From Chengkuizengella marina (GTDB taxonomy: Bacteria; Bacillota; Bacilli; Paenibacillales; KCTC-33759): a stretch of 64,000 nt of DNA. This document shows, piece after piece, positions 7,132 to 14,494 of this stretch (its first letter is position 1; every line of letters starts with the position of its first letter). The position numbers and the translations under genes were made by a program. The stretch is from the NCBI RefSeq assembly GCF_009910845.1, contig NZ_SIJB01000009.1, positions 1 through 64,000 of the forward strand, written 5' to 3'. The notes under the pieces were generated by a model. That model did not search any database. It saw nothing but the letters and a program-made list of their open reading frames with translations, and was not told where the DNA came from.

Positions 7132-7212
7132 ATTAGACTACATAATGTAAAAGAACTAGATGGAGGATGGCAAAAAGCATTAATGTTACTTGAAGCTGAT
7201 CCGGGTTGGTAG
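7132..7212 (+). CDS. Micro-gene C, peptide with DGGW and terminal DPGW (proposed AUU start)
   Basis: The peptide reads RLHNVKELDGGWQKAL then MLLEADPGW after the start, so it carries two Asp-x-Gly-Trp motifs. GAGGTGAT has its core eight bases before ATT 7132. The alternative GTG 7123 overlaps the ribosome site and has no separate one. A consensus -10 TATAAT (7104-7109) lies nine bases upstream of the ribosome site. Confidence 0.45.
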   Translation: MRLHNVKELDGGWQKALMLLEADPGW

Positions 7213-7259
7213 GGTGTAGAACCTAGCTAGTATAAAATTTAGAGTATGAGGTGATTAAA

Positions 7260-7304
7260 ATTAAACTGAATAAACTTAAAAATGAAATGGATGTAGGCTG
7301 GTAA
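7260..7304 (+). CDS. Micro-gene D, peptide ending DVGW (proposed AUU start)
   Basis: It encodes KLNKLKNEMDVGW after the start. GAGGTGATTAAAATTA is identical to the block in unit C; ATT 7260 sits eight bases after the GAGG core. GTG 7251 is the alternative start. The -10-like TATAAA (7231-7236) is in the same place as in C. Confidence 0.45.
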   Translation: MKLNKLKNEMDVGW

Positions 7305-7386
7305 AAATATAATGACTATACTCTGATTACCCCATTAGCATCAATAGGATATGATGCATAATGAATACAAGTGGGAGGTAATTAAA

Positions 7387-7551
7387 ATTACCAAGGAGAA
7401 TTTTTATAATGATTTTTATAATGAATTAAAAAAAATTGTAGAGTTGTATGCAAAGGGTGAAGATGTAATGGAGCTTATGCAAGAATTAAGAACTAAATAT
7501 AATAATCCACCACCGTCACAGCCTGATGGTGGTATCGATCCAGGTTGGTAA
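7387..7551 (+). CDS. Micro-gene E, longest member, ending DPGW (proposed AUU start)
   Basis: The product is about 54 aa from ATT 7387. It has a helical, charged body (YNDFYNELKKIVELYAKG), a proline-rich segment (NNPPPSQPDGG) and terminal IDPGW. GGGAGGTAAT precedes ATT 7387 with the same eight-base spacing as in the other units. In this copy the in-frame GTG of the paralogues is GTA, so it cannot be the usual start. In-frame ATG 7351 and 7354 exist but have poor ribosome sites. A terminator follows at 7561. Confidence 0.55.
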   Translation: MTKENFYNDFYNELKKIVELYAKGEDVMELMQELRTKYNNPPPSQPDGGIDPGW

Positions 7552-7560
7552 AAGTATGAA

Positions 7561-7597
7561 AATCCCTACTGGTTAAGCTGGTAGGGATATTTTTATT
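7561..7597 (+). terminator. Terminator closing the micro-gene array
   Basis: The stem AATCCCTACTGG / GCTGGTAGGGAT(T) is followed by TTTTTATTT. It is the only strong terminator in the array. Confidence 0.75.
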
Positions 7598-7657
7598 TGC
7601 ATGATATTTACCACATCTTATATAATGAGAACAAGAGTTCCACAAGAGGTGATTTTA

Positions 7658-7887
7658 ATGCTAACTGACCTAGAAAGAAAGGATTACGTATCCTATATAA
7701 CTTCACCCATTCAAAACGTAGAATGCCATCTATTCCTGAACTAGAAATTAAAACAGGTAAAGACGACAAAACAGTCCGTTCAGTATTAAACGGACTTGTT
7801 AAAGGTGGCTATATAGAGTGTAAGGACGGAAATACTCAAAATATAAAGATTATCTATACACGCGATTATGATTCTCCTTTTAAATGA
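7658..7887 (+). pseudogene. Frameshifted copy of the winged-helix protein at 3093
   Basis: ATG 7658 (after AAGAGGTGAT) opens with MLTDLERK, then the frame breaks. One frame over, the sequence continues as LRILYNFTHSKRRMPSIPEL ... VRSVLNGLVKGGYIECKDG to the stop at 7887, parallel to the intact paralogue at 3093. One base is missing in the run GAAAGAAAGG near 7676. It is a real frameshift or a sequencing error in an A-rich tract. Confidence 0.7.
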
Positions 7888-7895
7888 GAAGAAAC

Positions 7896-7923
7896 CACTG
7901 ACCTTAAAAAGTCAGTGTTTTTT
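7896..7923 (+). terminator. Terminator
   Basis: The stem CACTGAC / GTCAGTG has an AT loop and a seven-base T-run. Confidence 0.7.
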
Positions 7924-7984
7924 AGGGTTCACCTTAAATGAAACCATACCCATAAACAATTATATTATAATCAAATGTAATATT

Positions 7985-8209
7985 TTACAAATCCCAGAAC
8001 TGATCTGCTCTAGCTGAAGGATCTACTTCACGTAGGGCTTTTATTATTTTTTGCATTGATTTAGCACCTGGCATATAGTCAGAATTTCCGCATGCATTGG
8101 ATATTGTAGTTCTCCCTACCTTGCTTTTCGATACTAACCATTCTTGTTTAATCCCCCTTCGATCAAGGTATTTCCCTAGCTTCGATCTTGGCTTCCCCAA
8201 ACCAAACAT
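7985..8209 (-). CDS. XRE-family helix-turn-helix regulator
   Basis: This 74-aa protein is a single Cro/C1-type HTH: LGKYLDRRGIKQEWLVSKSKVGRTTISNACGN within longer sequence, then SMQKIIKALREVD. ATG 8209 follows GAGGTGAGAT. It is transcribed away from the transfer operon and sits next to an AT-rich inverted repeat at 8263-8300, so it is a candidate repressor of that operon. Small XRE proteins commonly control excision and transfer genes in integrative elements. Confidence 0.75.
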   Translation of the reverse strand: MFGLGKPRSKLGKYLDRRGIKQEWLVSKSKVGRTTISNACGNSDYMPGAKSMQKIIKALREVDPSARADQFWDL

Positions 8210-8530
8210 TTTATCTCACCTCAATCTATCTATATATTCTATTACTTCAAGCTTGGTCAAGTTTTCATTTTTTTAAACAATCTTTTTTAAAAAAATGAAA
8301 TTAATTTTCAAAAAAGTGGAATAGTGGACAATCCTTTCCCCATAGGCTTTTAACACATGGATATTAACTACCTAATATAAAAGCTTAAATACAACCAGAA
8401 AATGAGTAATTTTTATTTTAATTTTTATTATCTATTTAATATCTAAAGAGGGGAGGAACTGAAAGTCATTTATTTCAACTAATAGGGACTTGAAAGGAGA
8501 TAGAAAATTAGATGAAGAGGAAAATGGTTT
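8210..8530. promoter_or_regulatory. Intergenic control region with 15-bp inverted repeat
   Basis: No gene was found. The region holds a perfect inverted repeat TTTCATTTTTTTAAA (8263-8277) / TTTAAAAAAATGAAA (8286-8300) with an eight-base loop. It lies between the divergent XRE gene and the transfer operon. It may be an operator or an AT-rich melting site. The rest is AT-rich without recognisable structure. Confidence 0.45.
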
Positions 8531-8749
8531 ATGAAAGAGCAAATTAATTTACAATCAGCATTGAACCCATTAAATCAGAATCATATGAGGTTATGGGAAT
8601 GGTTGAACGAACAAACGAATAATAGATCAAGTTTTATAAGAGAAACTTTATTTATGAGAATGTCAGGAGCATTTATAACACACCAAGAAAAAGAAAAATC
8701 GAGTAAACATAATGATGTTGATGAAGTTTTACGGTTAGTCAAAATCTAA
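8531..8749 (+). CDS. Hypothetical protein, first gene of transfer-type operon
   Basis: The family is not recognised. The 72-aa soluble protein has a segment NNRSSFIRETLFMRM that resembles the helix of ribbon-helix-helix-type plasmid proteins, so DNA binding is possible but unproven. It opens a run of six tightly packed genes ending with the replication-relaxation protein. Confidence 0.5.
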   Translation: MKEQINLQSALNPLNQNHMRLWEWLNEQTNNRSSFIRETLFMRMSGAFITHQEKEKSSKHNDVDEVLRLVKI

Positions 8750-8761
8750 GGAGGTTTTAAA

Positions 8762-8914
8762 ATGACGATTCAGTTTGTAAAAATGTTAATGGAGCTTCAA
8801 AAGAAAGGAACTCAAATTTTTCTCACTGATGAAGGTTACATTGTGTTTTTAAAAATCATTCAGGGTGAATTGGAAGAAGAACAACCTACAGAAGTAACTG
8901 GAAAGGTGGTTTAA
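8762..8914 (+). CDS. Small hypothetical protein
   Basis: The 50-aa product (TIQFVKMLMELQKKGTQIF ... ) is soluble, with an acidic end. ATG 8762 is preceded by AAGGAGGTTTT. It lies 12 bases after the previous gene and three bases before the next, which supports a real coding region. Function unknown. Confidence 0.5.
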   Translation: MTIQFVKMLMELQKKGTQIFLTDEGYIVFLKIIQGELEEEQPTEVTGKVV

Positions 8915-8917
8915 ATT

Positions 8918-9124
8918 ATGTCAGCATCGTTAGCTCCTGTGTTTGCAATTGCTGGTACAGCTATTGTTTCCCATATTACGGGTGTTGTGCTTGAGGAGGT
9001 AGGAAAAGGGAAATATAAGATATTTCTTCAAATTGGAACTTATGTCATTTGCATGTATATCACTTTCGAGTTGTGGTGGGAAGCAGCTCGCTATATCGCA
9101 AGGACATTTGGGGTGTTGATATGA
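8918..9124 (+). CDS. SpoIIIAC-like small membrane protein
   Basis: The 68-aa protein has two membrane segments. It aligns by eye with sporulation protein SpoIIIAC: VFAIAGTAIV, a central GKGKYK turn, a second hydrophobic segment and an aromatic-basic end. SpoIIIAC belongs to the SpoIIIA-SpoIIQ channel complex. Here it is found in a mobile element before an FtsK-type ATPase, so it may form part of a DNA-transfer membrane complex (inference). The stop overlaps the next start (ATGA). Confidence 0.55.
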   Translation: MSASLAPVFAIAGTAIVSHITGVVLEEVGKGKYKIFLQIGTYVICMYITFELWWEAARYIARTFGVLI

Positions 9125-9288
9125 AACGTTCTTATATAGTAGTAAAAAAACAAACTGAGATACAATTTAAAGATGTGATTGCATGGGGAATGTTATTTAC
9201 GGTGATAGGTTTAGGGATTTATGCTTGTGTTTTATTTAACTCAATTAGTGCTGATTTAGCAAAATTATTAGTAGGTAGTTTTAAATGA
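9121..9288 (+). CDS. Small membrane protein of the transfer operon
   Basis: This is a 55-aa single- or two-span protein (IAWGMLFTVIGLGIYACVLF, then a short amphipathic end). The start ATG 9121 overlaps the upstream stop, and the stop overlaps the FtsK start, both as ATGA. It is probably a partner of the preceding SpoIIIAC-like protein and the ATPase. Confidence 0.5.
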   Translation: MKRSYIVVKKQTEIQFKDVIAWGMLFTVIGLGIYACVLFNSISADLAKLLVGSFK

Positions 9289-10478
9289 TTTCAACAATGG
9301 TTGCATTAAAGATTATGGGGCTTGTAGCATCAAGCACAGGAATATTGGTCACATATCGTTCTATGCCTAGTCCTGCAATTAGATCCAAAATGATGAAAAT
9401 ATTTAAGCTCGGTGATTTAGCAGTAAAACATAAAACAAAAAATCGAGAAATCATTAATTATCCTAGTATTGTAGATGTTCGAGTTAAAGAAGATGTGAAA
9501 CAGATTATTTTTAACCTTCCAGATGGTTTAAACCCTGAAAAAGTAGTAAAACATATATGGTTATTTAAACAAAAATTCGGCGAACATATCGAGCTACATT
9601 CTAAAAGTACAAAGATATTTATTTTATCTATATACCAGGAGTCAATTAAACCATTCAATTATGAATACAAAGATATAGAAAAAAAGATTAAGAAGGCTGT
9701 ATTACCTATTGTGGTAGGTCAGTCTAGGAGTGGCTTAGAGGTATATGATATGTTGGAATATCCTCATTTACTCATTGCAGGGGAGACAGGATCAGGGAAA
9801 AGTACACAAGTGAGGTCTGTATTATCTACTTTAATTCAGTATTGTGATACTGATAAATTAAAACTTTACCTTGCGGATCTGAAACGTTCGGAATTTCATT
9901 TATTTAGAGGTATTGTGAATGAGGTTGTGTATGATTCAAACGCATTATATAAAGTCCTAGTAAAACTAAAAAAAGAAATGAAAAAAAGAGGGGATTTATT
10001 AAATCAGAACGAGGTCGCACACGTTAGTGATTTAATTAATCCACCTCCATATATTATCTTATGCATTGATGAGGTCGCTTTATTAAAAAAAGAAAATGAA
10101 ATTATGGAAATTATAGAAGAAATCTCTGCAATAGGCAGAGCGTTAGGAGTGTTCTTAATCCTTTCTATGCAAAGACCAGATAGTGATGTATTAGATGGAA
10201 AACTAAAAAATAACCTAACAGTTAGAATGGCTTTTCGTCATTCGGATGAAATCAATAGTCGTATTACAATCGGAACAGGAGAAGCAGCTTATATAAAACA
10301 AAGTGAAAAAGGTTTAATGTATTTAAAAAAAGATGGATTACAAAAGGTTCAAGCTCCTTATTTAGATTTGAAAGATGCTAAAAAGTTGTTACAACCATTT
10401 CAAAACCTTAAAGAAGTTGAAGTTACTGTGACCAATGATATAGAGCAACACCAAGTATTTGGGGTGTTAGAGCCATGA
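9285..10478 (+). CDS. FtsK/SpoIIIE-type DNA translocase (coupling ATPase)
   Basis: It is a membrane-associated ATPase expected to pump DNA during transfer or replication of the element. The 397-aa protein has a short hydrophobic N-terminus, then the FtsK motor: Walker A AGETGSGKSTQ near residue 167, Walker B PYIILCIDEVALL near 260, and LILSMQRPDSDVLDG as sensor region. It lacks the long four-helix anchor and gamma domain of chromosomal FtsK. It resembles the coupling proteins of Gram-positive conjugative elements. The two small membrane proteins upstream may supply the membrane anchor. Confidence 0.85.
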   Translation: MISTMVALKIMGLVASSTGILVTYRSMPSPAIRSKMMKIFKLGDLAVKHKTKNREIINYPSIVDVRVKEDVKQIIFNLPDGLNPEKVVKHIWLFKQKFGEHIELHSKSTKIFILSIYQESIKPFNYEYKDIEKKIKKAVLPIVVGQSRSGLEVYDMLEYPHLLIAGETGSGKSTQVRSVLSTLIQYCDTDKLKLYLADLKRSEFHLFRGIVNEVVYDSNALYKVLVKLKKEMKKRGDLLNQNEVAHVSDLINPPPYIILCIDEVALLKKENEIMEIIEEISAIGRALGVFLILSMQRPDSDVLDGKLKNNLTVRMAFRHSDEINSRITIGTGEAAYIKQSEKGLMYLKKDGLQKVQAPYLDLKDAKKLLQPFQNLKEVEVTVTNDIEQHQVFGVLEP

Positions 10479-11065
10479 CGAATAGGGATAAAAGTATTAT
10501 TTCAAATTTAGAACGATTCAGGGTAATGAGCCGTGATGATTTGATTGTGCTTCATTTTAAACATTTAAAGGACCCAGTAACACAATGTAACAGAACCATG
10601 AAAAGATTAAAACGTGATGGTTATATAGATGTAAACAAAGAGTATAGGAAATTCATTTATTTTCCCAGTAAAGGAATTAAGAAGAACAGTACTAAAATAC
10701 CTCATTTTTTAGCGATAGTGAATTTTTATACTGAGATCATTAAATATGAAGAACCAAAGGAATTTATTGTTGAACCGAAGTATGGAAAAGAGTACATGGA
10801 ACCTGATGTTTTTATGATTTGGAAAGGTACACCGTTTTATATAGAGATTCAACGAAATGTTTATTCTAAAAAAATAATGTCCGCAAAAATAAATCGTTAT
10901 GAAAAGTATTTCTATAGTGAAGTATGGGAAAAGGAAAGATGGCAACCTGATGGGGAGAAGAAAGTATTCCCTATTATATGGTTGATTTCAGATCATAAAT
11001 ATAATCTTGAAACAACATTTAAAGTTATCCAAACTAAAAATGTAAATGGAATATTTCAATCTTAA
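10475..11065 (+). CDS. Replication-relaxation family protein (Replic_Relax)
   Basis: This 196-aa protein begins with a winged helix (SNLERFRVMSRDDLIVLHF, NRTMKRLKRDGYID) and continues with a nuclease-like alpha/beta domain (EPDVFMIWKGTPFYIEIQ). This is the layout of the Replic_Relax family, known from plasmids and integrative elements next to FtsK-type ATPases. It probably acts in replication or mobilisation of the element. The start overlaps the FtsK stop. A terminator at 11148 closes the operon. Confidence 0.75.
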   Translation: MTNRDKSIISNLERFRVMSRDDLIVLHFKHLKDPVTQCNRTMKRLKRDGYIDVNKEYRKFIYFPSKGIKKNSTKIPHFLAIVNFYTEIIKYEEPKEFIVEPKYGKEYMEPDVFMIWKGTPFYIEIQRNVYSKKIMSAKINRYEKYFYSEVWEKERWQPDGEKKVFPIIWLISDHKYNLETTFKVIQTKNVNGIFQS

Positions 11066-11147
11066 TTATGATCCTAGATATGATCCTTTCCTTATGATCA
11101 TAGTACAAGTAAAAACATATAAAAATATGAATATTTGATTTTGTTTT

Positions 11148-11185
11148 AAAGAATCTAACTCTATGGAATAGGGTTAGATTCTTTT
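11148..11185 (+). terminator. Terminator of the transfer operon
   Basis: A perfect 12-base stem AAAGAATCTAAC / GTTAGATTCTTT lies around CTATGGAATAGG and is followed by T residues. Confidence 0.8.
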
Positions 11186-11299
11186 GTATGTTTGGATGAG
11201 GGGAATGAATTTGGATAACAAGCTTGTCCTAGAAATGAACAACCATGAATGATAAAATATAACTATTGCGAGGCAAAATAAAGCTAAAGGTGATTATTT

Positions 11300-12760
11300 A
11301 TGAGAGCTGCTATGTACATAAGGGTTAGTACAGAAGAACAAGCAAAAGAAGGATATTCAATAGAAGCTCAAAAAGAATTGTGCTTACGTTGGATCAATGA
11401 AAAAGGGTATGACTTTGTTGAGAGTTATATAGACGATGGTTATTCTGCAAAAAATTTAAAGAGACCTGATGTCTCAAAGATGCTTGAGGATGTCAAAAAT
11501 AAAAAAATTGATATTCTTGTTTTTTGGAGAATGAATCGTTTAACTAGATCATTGAAAGATAAACTATTTTTATTTGAGACTTTTGAAAAATACCAAGTCA
11601 ACCTAAAATCTTTAACAGAAGAAATTGATACAACAACAGCAGCAGGAAGAATGGTTACTAATTTACTTGTTTCTGTTTCGCAAGGGGAAAGAGAACAAAT
11701 TTCAGAAAATGTCCATAGCACAATGATGGAGTTAGCGTTAAAGGGAAAAAGGAATGGCGGACCTATTCCTTATGGTTATAAAGATGAAGATGGAAAACTT
11801 ATCATTAATGATGATGAAGCTAAGATAGTAAGAAGGATCTATGATTTATATCAACAAAACAAAGGTATCCGTTTTATCTGCAAGTTGTTTAATCAAGAAG
11901 GAGTATATAAAAATGGGAATATCTGGGCTGATCAAACTATTTACTATATACTAACTAACCCTGTTTACTGTGGTAAAATTCGATGGAATAACCGTAATTT
12001 CAACGGTAAGCCGACTGGTAATGAAGTTATTGTTGATGCCGAACATGAACCGATAATAAGTGAAGAAGAGTTTAACAAAGTTCAGCTAATGAGAGAAGCA
12101 AGAAAACAAAAAGGTAAGGTTGTAACATCTACTTTCCCATTTACAGGCATTTTAAAATGCGGAAGATGTGGACATGGTATGATCGGAGGATCGAGGAGAG
12201 TTAAAAATGGTAGAAAAAGGTATTATAAATGTGTCGGTCGTTTTAACTATGGATTATGTGATATGCCTATAATTGCAGAAGAAAGTTTTACTTCTACATT
12301 TTTAAACAGTCTTACTATGAATGAGAAAGAGTTAACCTTTTTAATTGATATAAAAAAATCCATCAAATCAGAAAATACAGAAGAAAACGATTTGAAACGA
12401 GAATTAGAACAAATTAAAAAAAGAAAAAAGAAATGGCAAATAGCATATGCAAATGATGTGATTTCTCTTGATGAATTAAAGCAACATACAAATGATGATA
12501 GAGGGAGGGAAGAAGTCATACTTGCTAAATTAAAGATTGCTCCAAGTAAATATGAAGAAAGCCCTTGGACAAAACAACAAATGGTCCAAGAGCTAATTAA
12601 AATTAAAGAAGTATGGAACGAAATAGATGATACAAACAGAAAATTATTTATTAATGAACTGTTTGACTATATTACTATTGATACAAACGTGACTAAAGCA
12701 ATTGGTGGACCTGGTAAATTTGTACCTGTTACGATTAAAGAATGGGAATTTAAACACTAA
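11300..12760 (+). CDS. Large serine recombinase (integrase)
   Basis: This site-specific integrase and excisionase is probably what inserted the element. Its 486 aa hold the resolvase catalytic domain (AAMYIRVSTEEQAKEGYSIE with the nucleophile Ser10), the recombinase domain (GPIPYGYKDEDGKL, YYILTNPVYCGKI), a zinc ribbon (LKCGRCGHGM ... YYKCVGRFNYGLCDMP) and a coiled-coil region (ELEQIKKRKKKWQ). The length is normal for the family. ATG 11300 follows AAAGGTGAT. The stop codon overlaps, on the opposite strand, the stop of the molybdopterin oxidoreductase gene, which suggests the attachment site lies at that gene's 3' end. Confidence 0.93.
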   Translation: MRAAMYIRVSTEEQAKEGYSIEAQKELCLRWINEKGYDFVESYIDDGYSAKNLKRPDVSKMLEDVKNKKIDILVFWRMNRLTRSLKDKLFLFETFEKYQVNLKSLTEEIDTTTAAGRMVTNLLVSVSQGEREQISENVHSTMMELALKGKRNGGPIPYGYKDEDGKLIINDDEAKIVRRIYDLYQQNKGIRFICKLFNQEGVYKNGNIWADQTIYYILTNPVYCGKIRWNNRNFNGKPTGNEVIVDAEHEPIISEEEFNKVQLMREARKQKGKVVTSTFPFTGILKCGRCGHGMIGGSRRVKNGRKRYYKCVGRFNYGLCDMPIIAEESFTSTFLNSLTMNEKELTFLIDIKKSIKSENTEENDLKRELEQIKKRKKKWQIAYANDVISLDELKQHTNDDRGREEVILAKLKIAPSKYEESPWTKQQMVQELIKIKEVWNEIDDTNRKLFINELFDYITIDTNVTKAIGGPGKFVPVTIKEWEFKH

Positions 12761-13341
12761 TCAAAATCGTATCTTTGTATCTTCCATGGATCACCATACA
12801 TGTGATATCCGTTTCTTTCCCAAAATCCTGGTTTATCTTTTTCCATAAATTCAATACCGCGCAACCATTTTGCACTTTTCCAAAAATATAAATGAGGGAC
12901 AACCATACGTAGTGGATATCCATGTTCAGGAGTTAAACGCTCCCCGTTGTGAATTAGACCTAAAAATGAAGTATCAGATAAGAAGTCTTTAATGGGTAAA
13001 TTCGTATTCCAACCATGTTCACCATGTAACATAACGAATTTAGCAGAATCTTTGAGTTTGATTAACTTCATGATTTCACTTACAGGGATTCCTTCCCATA
13101 CGTTATCTAGTTTGGACCAAGTTGTGACACAATGAATGTCATTTTTATATTCTTTACGTGGCAAGTTCATGACTTCCATATAAGATAGTGTGACTTCTTG
13201 CTCAACCTCTCCCGTTATTTTCAAGTCCCATTTACTCATATCATTATAATAGGGTACGGTTCCATGATGAAGAACTGGGAATCCTTCTGTTAAGGTTTGT
13301 CCAGGTGGGACTCTATTCTCTACATTTTTATGATCAGACAT
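12757..13341 (-). CDS. Sulfite oxidase-like molybdopterin-dependent oxidoreductase (YuiH type)
   Basis: This is a single-domain molybdopterin enzyme. At 194 aa it equals B. subtilis YuiH (about 198 aa). Family features are visible: LKITGEVEQEVTLSYMEVM, the cofactor Cys in DIHCVTTWSKLDNVWEG, LTPEHGYPLRMVVPHLYFWKS and KWLRGIEF. There is no signal peptide. The substrate is unknown. ATG 13341 follows AAGGAGGCG. Its last codons abut the integrase gene of the mobile element, so the final residues may have been supplied by the element. Confidence 0.88.
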   Translation of the reverse strand: MSDHKNVENRVPPGQTLTEGFPVLHHGTVPYYNDMSKWDLKITGEVEQEVTLSYMEVMNLPRKEYKNDIHCVTTWSKLDNVWEGIPVSEIMKLIKLKDSAKFVMLHGEHGWNTNLPIKDFLSDTSFLGLIHNGERLTPEHGYPLRMVVPHLYFWKSAKWLRGIEFMEKDKPGFWERNGYHMYGDPWKIQRYDFD

Positions 13342-13398
13342 AATAAACGCCTCCTTACTGTATTTTTTATGAATACTGTTTTAAATTTTTGTAGAAAT

Positions 13399-14322
13399 TT
13401 ATTTTGAGAATTGCTCCATTAATAAATGTGTTTCTAAAACTTGTTCAGCTCGTACTGTACACGATTCAGGGTTATGTAACGACTCTAAGAAATGATTTAC
13501 GATACCAACGAATCCGCGTCTGTATAAAACTGTATCCCAGCTGCCAAAAGGTTTTACTTGCTCCCCCGATTTTAAATCATGAAAAGTAGCTATTTCCATG
13601 TTGCTTACTTTGACGGACCTACCTCCACCGTAGAGCTCTAAACTTTCCAAATCAGCCCCTGATTGACGGTTCATAGAGAAAAAGCCAGAGGATGACCCGA
13701 ATATTAAATGACCTGATGCATTTAAAAGTTGATCCTTTTTATTTATATTTCGAGTATATGAGGATACTTCCTTTATACCTGATCCTAACCATAACAACAA
13801 ATCTACAATGTGAATGAGATCATCATATACTGTATGTCGAGCGTTGAAGTTTTGCAATTGTGTACGTTGTTTTTGTACGATACAAGTATCAAATCCACCG
13901 ATTTCATCCATCCATTTTTTTGCTTCGATATATTTTGGGGCGAATCTTCTATTGAGACCTACACAAAGAAGAAGTTGTTTTTGCTCAGCGAGTTTAACTA
14001 ATTCAATGGATTCTTTGATGTCATTAGATAGGGGTTTATCAACATAAACATGCAAATTCTGGTTTAGACATTTTTTTATAATTTGGTAGTGACTATTTGT
14101 TGCACTATGGATAAAAACAGCATCGAGATTTTGAAAAAGAAGTTCATTTACATTTGTATATCCCTTTTTAATATTATATTTATTACAAAGTTGTTTTACT
14201 TTTGTTTTATTTCTACTCATGATCCCGTCAATTGTAATTCTCTCGTCATGAATAAGGAGAGGAAGATATACTTTTTGTGCAATGTCTCCTAATCCGATGA
14301 TCCCCACTTTTATACGTTTCAT
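13399..14322 (-). CDS. Gfo/Idh/MocA-family NAD(P)-dependent oxidoreductase
   Basis: This 307-aa protein opens with a Rossmann fold (VGIIGLGDIAQKVYLPLL). It continues with the family sugar-binding core motif YVDKPLSNDIKESIELVKLA and a C-terminal beta-sheet domain. Members oxidise or reduce sugars, inositols or related polyols; the substrate cannot be told here. It lies 57 bases upstream of the YuiH-like gene on the same strand, so co-transcription is possible. GAGGAGAAT lies before ATG 14322. Confidence 0.88.
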   Translation of the reverse strand: MKRIKVGIIGLGDIAQKVYLPLLIHDERITIDGIMSRNKTKVKQLCNKYNIKKGYTNVNELLFQNLDAVFIHSATNSHYQIIKKCLNQNLHVYVDKPLSNDIKESIELVKLAEQKQLLLCVGLNRRFAPKYIEAKKWMDEIGGFDTCIVQKQRTQLQNFNARHTVYDDLIHIVDLLLWLGSGIKEVSSYTRNINKKDQLLNASGHLIFGSSSGFFSMNRQSGADLESLELYGGGRSVKVSNMEIATFHDLKSGEQVKPFGSWDTVLYRRGFVGIVNHFLESLHNPESCTVRAEQVLETHLLMEQFSK

Positions 14323-14450
14323 AATGTAGTTCTATTCTCCTCACCATAAAAACATCTATTTGTACATGGTTTTATTTTACCACTATTACGTTCCCTTTCT
14401 CAATTTTAAAGGTTACTAATATATGTAATACAAATTTTAGCATTCTACTT

Positions 14451-14494
14451 AACAAACCAACCTAAGCTTTAACCAAGCTTTAGGTTGGTTTGTT
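14451..14494. terminator. Bidirectional terminator
   Basis: The 19- to 20-base stem AACAAACCAACCTAAGCTT / AAGCTTTAGGTTGGTTTGTT has one bulge. It overlaps the last codons of the laccase gene (minus strand). Confidence 0.8.

Noticed and set aside
6905-7304. GTG as start codon of micro-genes A, C and D
   Set aside because: Possible, but the GTG lies within the ribosome site itself, is GTA in E, and in C and D has no site upstream; ATT at eight-base spacing fits better. Kept as alternative.
6905-7551. Arbitrium-type (AimP) communication peptides
   Set aside because: The micro-gene peptides have no hydrophobic export signal and no AimR-type receptor gene is next to the array.
9285-10478. Chromosomal FtsK/SpoIIIE
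   Set aside because: It is much shorter, lacks the four-helix anchor and gamma domain, and lies in a mobile-element operon.
13404-14292. Several plus-strand frames opposite the Gfo/Idh/MocA gene
   Set aside because: They are shadows of a well supported minus-strand gene.
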